A DNA stretch of 64,000 bases, taken from contig NZ_QAGK01000012.1 of the NCBI RefSeq assembly GCF_003057885.1, positions 1-64,000 of the forward strand. Reading direction: 5' to 3'. Position 1 is the first letter of the stretch. Every line of letters begins with the position of its first letter. Position numbers and translations under genes: made by a program. Positions 62,377-64,000 of the stretch are shown here, piece by piece. The notes below the pieces were generated by a model. It made no database searches and had not been told where the DNA came from. It was given only the letters and a program-made list of their open reading frames with translations. Origin of the DNA: Oceaniglobus ichthyenteri (GTDB taxonomy: Bacteria; Pseudomonadota; Alphaproteobacteria; Rhodobacterales; Rhodobacteraceae).

Positions 62377-63504
62377 ATGCAAACTGATCGAACTGACCTT
62401 GAAGGATTGGCAACACCCGCCTTGGTGCTGGATACGGCCAAGATGACGCGCAATATCGACCGACTGGCGGCGCGCGCCAGTGATCTGGGCGTGACGTTGC
62501 GGCCGCATATGAAAACCGCCAAATCGGTTGATGTTGCCAAGCGTCTGACCGGTGGTGACACCACCGGGCCGATCACCGTGTCGACCTTGAAAGAGGCCGA
62601 GGTGTTTCATGGGGCGGGCTACACCGATATTCTGTATGCCGTTGGTATCGCGCCGCAAAAACTGCCGCATGTGCAGGAACTGCGGGGCAGGGGCTGCGAT
62701 CTGGTTGTGATCCTTGACAGTGCGGCGCAGGCGGTCGCGGTGGCCGATGCGGGCGTGCCGGCATTGATTGAAATTGACAGCGACGGGCATCGCGGCGGGC
62801 TGTCTGCGGATGATCCCGACTTGATCAAGGTTGGCCGTATTCTGCACGATCACGGGCTGCTGCGCGGGGTGATGACCCATGCAGGCGAAAGTTACGGCGC
62901 CCGCGGTCAAACCGCCCATGCCGCATTTGCCGAACGCGAACGCGATGCGGTTGTTGGCGCGGCTGAAAATTTGCGGGCGGGCGGGCTCGATTGTCCTGTT
63001 GTGAGCGTCGGATCAACACCCACCGCCCATGCCGCGCGCGATCTTACAGGCGTCACTGAAATGCGCGCCGGCGTTTACATGTTCTTTGATCTGGTGATGG
63101 CAGGGATTGAGGTGTGCCGCGTGGACGACATCGCGCTCAGCGTGCTGACCACGGTAATCGGGCACCAAAATGCCAAGGGTTGGGTGATGATTGATGCGGG
63201 CTGGATGGCCATGTCACGCGACCGTGGAACAGCAGCGCAAAGTGTGGATCAGGGATATGGAATTGTCTGCGATGCCCAAGGGGCGGTGATTCCCGATCTG
63301 ATCGTGATCAGCGCCAATCAGGAACACGGCATCATTGCCCTGCGGCCGGGCGCGAATGGCACGGTGCCTGATCTTCCTGTGGGAACACGATTGCGCATTC
63401 TGCCCAACCATGCCTGCGCGACGGCCGCACAACATGACCGGTATCACGTGCTGCCTGCGCAGGATGGAACGATGGCGGTTTGGCATCGCTTCAACGGCTG
63501 GTAA
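62377..63504 (+). CDS. D-threonine aldolase / D-serine dehydratase-like PLP enzyme
   Basis: This 375-residue fold-type III PLP enzyme has an alanine racemase-like N-terminal barrel with the lysine in LRPHMKTAKSVDVAK (near residue 47) and a C-terminal domain with the metal-ligating PNHACATAAQHD (His and Cys). Members act as D-threonine aldolase, D-serine dehydratase or 3-hydroxy-D-aspartate aldolase. The last step of this operon could therefore cleave a D-hydroxyamino acid brought in by the TRAP system. It starts 45 bp after dctM. Confidence 0.87.
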   Translation: MQTDRTDLEGLATPALVLDTAKMTRNIDRLAARASDLGVTLRPHMKTAKSVDVAKRLTGGDTTGPITVSTLKEAEVFHGAGYTDILYAVGIAPQKLPHVQELRGRGCDLVVILDSAAQAVAVADAGVPALIEIDSDGHRGGLSADDPDLIKVGRILHDHGLLRGVMTHAGESYGARGQTAHAAFAERERDAVVGAAENLRAGGLDCPVVSVGSTPTAHAARDLTGVTEMRAGVYMFFDLVMAGIEVCRVDDIALSVLTTVIGHQNAKGWVMIDAGWMAMSRDRGTAAQSVDQGYGIVCDAQGAVIPDLIVISANQEHGIIALRPGANGTVPDLPVGTRLRILPNHACATAAQHDRYHVLPAQDGTMAVWHRFNGW

Positions 63505-63602
63505 GCGGGCGGACCGGCAGAACCCTTTCATGTCGTTCTCAACCTTGACTTACCGGGCGCCTCGGTGCTTCGGTCGGCGTTAGATCAATCACGGAGGCTG
63601 CC

Positions 63603-64000
63603 ATGCGCCATCTATCAATTCTTGCCCTTGCCATCATGCCGACAATGTCGGCCGCCGAAATGCTGGACGACACACCGCGCATCGCCCTGATGTCGGCATT
63701 CCCGCCCGAATGGGTGGCGTTGCAGGAAGGGTTGGAAAACCCGTCCGAACATGAATTGAATGGCGTCACCTTCATCACCGGCCAGATGGGCGGCAAGGAT
63801 GTGGTGATTTTTCTGTCGGGCGTTTCGATGGTGAACGCGGCCATGACCACGCAACTTGCGCTTGATCATTTTGACATTACGACCATCGCGTTTTCCGGTA
63901 TCGCGGGCGGTGTCGATACCAGCCTTTCGATTGGCGATGTGGTGGTTCCGGCGCAATGGGGCAAATACCTCGAAGGTGTGATGGCCCGCGAAACCGATGG
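63603..64000 (+). CDS. Exported nucleoside phosphorylase/nucleosidase-like protein (partial)
   Basis: This protein begins MRHLSILALAIMPTMSAAEM, with a short signal peptide, and then the PNP_UDP_1-type start RIALMSAFPPEWVALQEGL, FITGQMGGKDVVIFLSGVSM and TIAFSGIAGGVDTSLSIGDV. The catalytic glycine-rich segment SGIAGGV is like that of MTA/SAH nucleosidases. The window ends after about 132 residues, so the C-terminal half is missing from view. A periplasmic location is unusual for this family. Confidence 0.8.
   Translation, partial: MRHLSILALAIMPTMSAAEMLDDTPRIALMSAFPPEWVALQEGLENPSEHELNGVTFITGQMGGKDVVIFLSGVSMVNAAMTTQLALDHFDITTIAFSGIAGGVDTSLSIGDVVVPAQWGKYLEGVMARETD

Overview
The window looks like a chromosome segment of a marine alphaproteobacterium of the order Rhodobacterales (roseobacter type). 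The evidence is the gene content and order: a long sucC-sucD-sucA-sucB-lpd operon beside mdh, the ethylmalonyl-CoA pathway genes mcl2, mch and ecm next to sdhCDAB, an Irr-type Fur regulator divergent from fabA-fabB-fabI, a SAM/SAH riboswitch before metK, a TIGR02300 protein, a DUF2794 protein and a tripartite TRAP transporter. G+C is fairly high throughout. Genes are dense, and many neighbours overlap by 4 bp.

Layout. 1-1950 is a small graveyard of mobile elements beside a tRNA-Ala(GGC) gene: an IS21-type remnant, a truncated aldehyde dehydrogenase and pieces of two IS3-type elements. 2160-3968 holds a TIGR02300 protein, a YgjP-like metallopeptidase and a GntR regulator. 4040-16131 (minus strand) is the TCA block: mdh, sucC, a small membrane protein, sucD, an FkbM methyltransferase, a DUF805 protein, sucA, sucB, an unknown A+T-rich gene, a MAPEG protein and lpd. 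16260-26311 (mostly plus) has a TSUP exporter, mcl2-nnrU-DUF1737-mch, then sdhCDA, three small exported proteins, sdhB and a CreD-like protein. 26400-30856 (minus) has deoD, an H-NS-like protein, ecm and glutathione-dependent formaldehyde dehydrogenase. 30912-32474 has an I78 inhibitor-like lipoprotein, a cytochrome c', a 432-bp non-coding stretch with two related RNA-like hairpin modules, and DUF2794. 33316-39155 is a BMP-type nucleoside/base ABC importer with a cytosine deaminase. 39303-42567 is a catabolic cluster of two alpha/beta hydrolases, a Thr/Ser dehydratase and a haloacid dehalogenase. 42722-49654 has an FKBP isomerase, a serine hydrolase, fabI-fabB-fabA, irr, a glycosyltransferase-like protein and miaB. 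49950-52009 has small secreted and membrane proteins, two of which share a cysteine-containing module. 52105-57340 is phoH-ybeY-ybeX-lnt followed by riboswitch-controlled metK. 57806-64000 is a LacI regulator divergent from a TRAP operon, a D-threonine aldolase-like enzyme and the start of an exported nucleosidase-like protein.

How the parts work together. Most of the first half serves central carbon metabolism: four TCA steps plus three steps of the ethylmalonyl-CoA pathway, which feeds acetyl-CoA-derived carbon into the TCA cycle. A shared regulatory signal ties the blocks together. Two TGTGATCACA palindromes, exactly 21 bp apart centre to centre, lie upstream of both sucC and sdhC, and a single copy lies upstream of the cytochrome c' gene. 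The best candidates for something undescribed are this operator pair and the duplicated two-hairpin element at 31731-31994, whose main stem shows a compensatory base change between copies. No CRISPR array, phage or defence island is visible.
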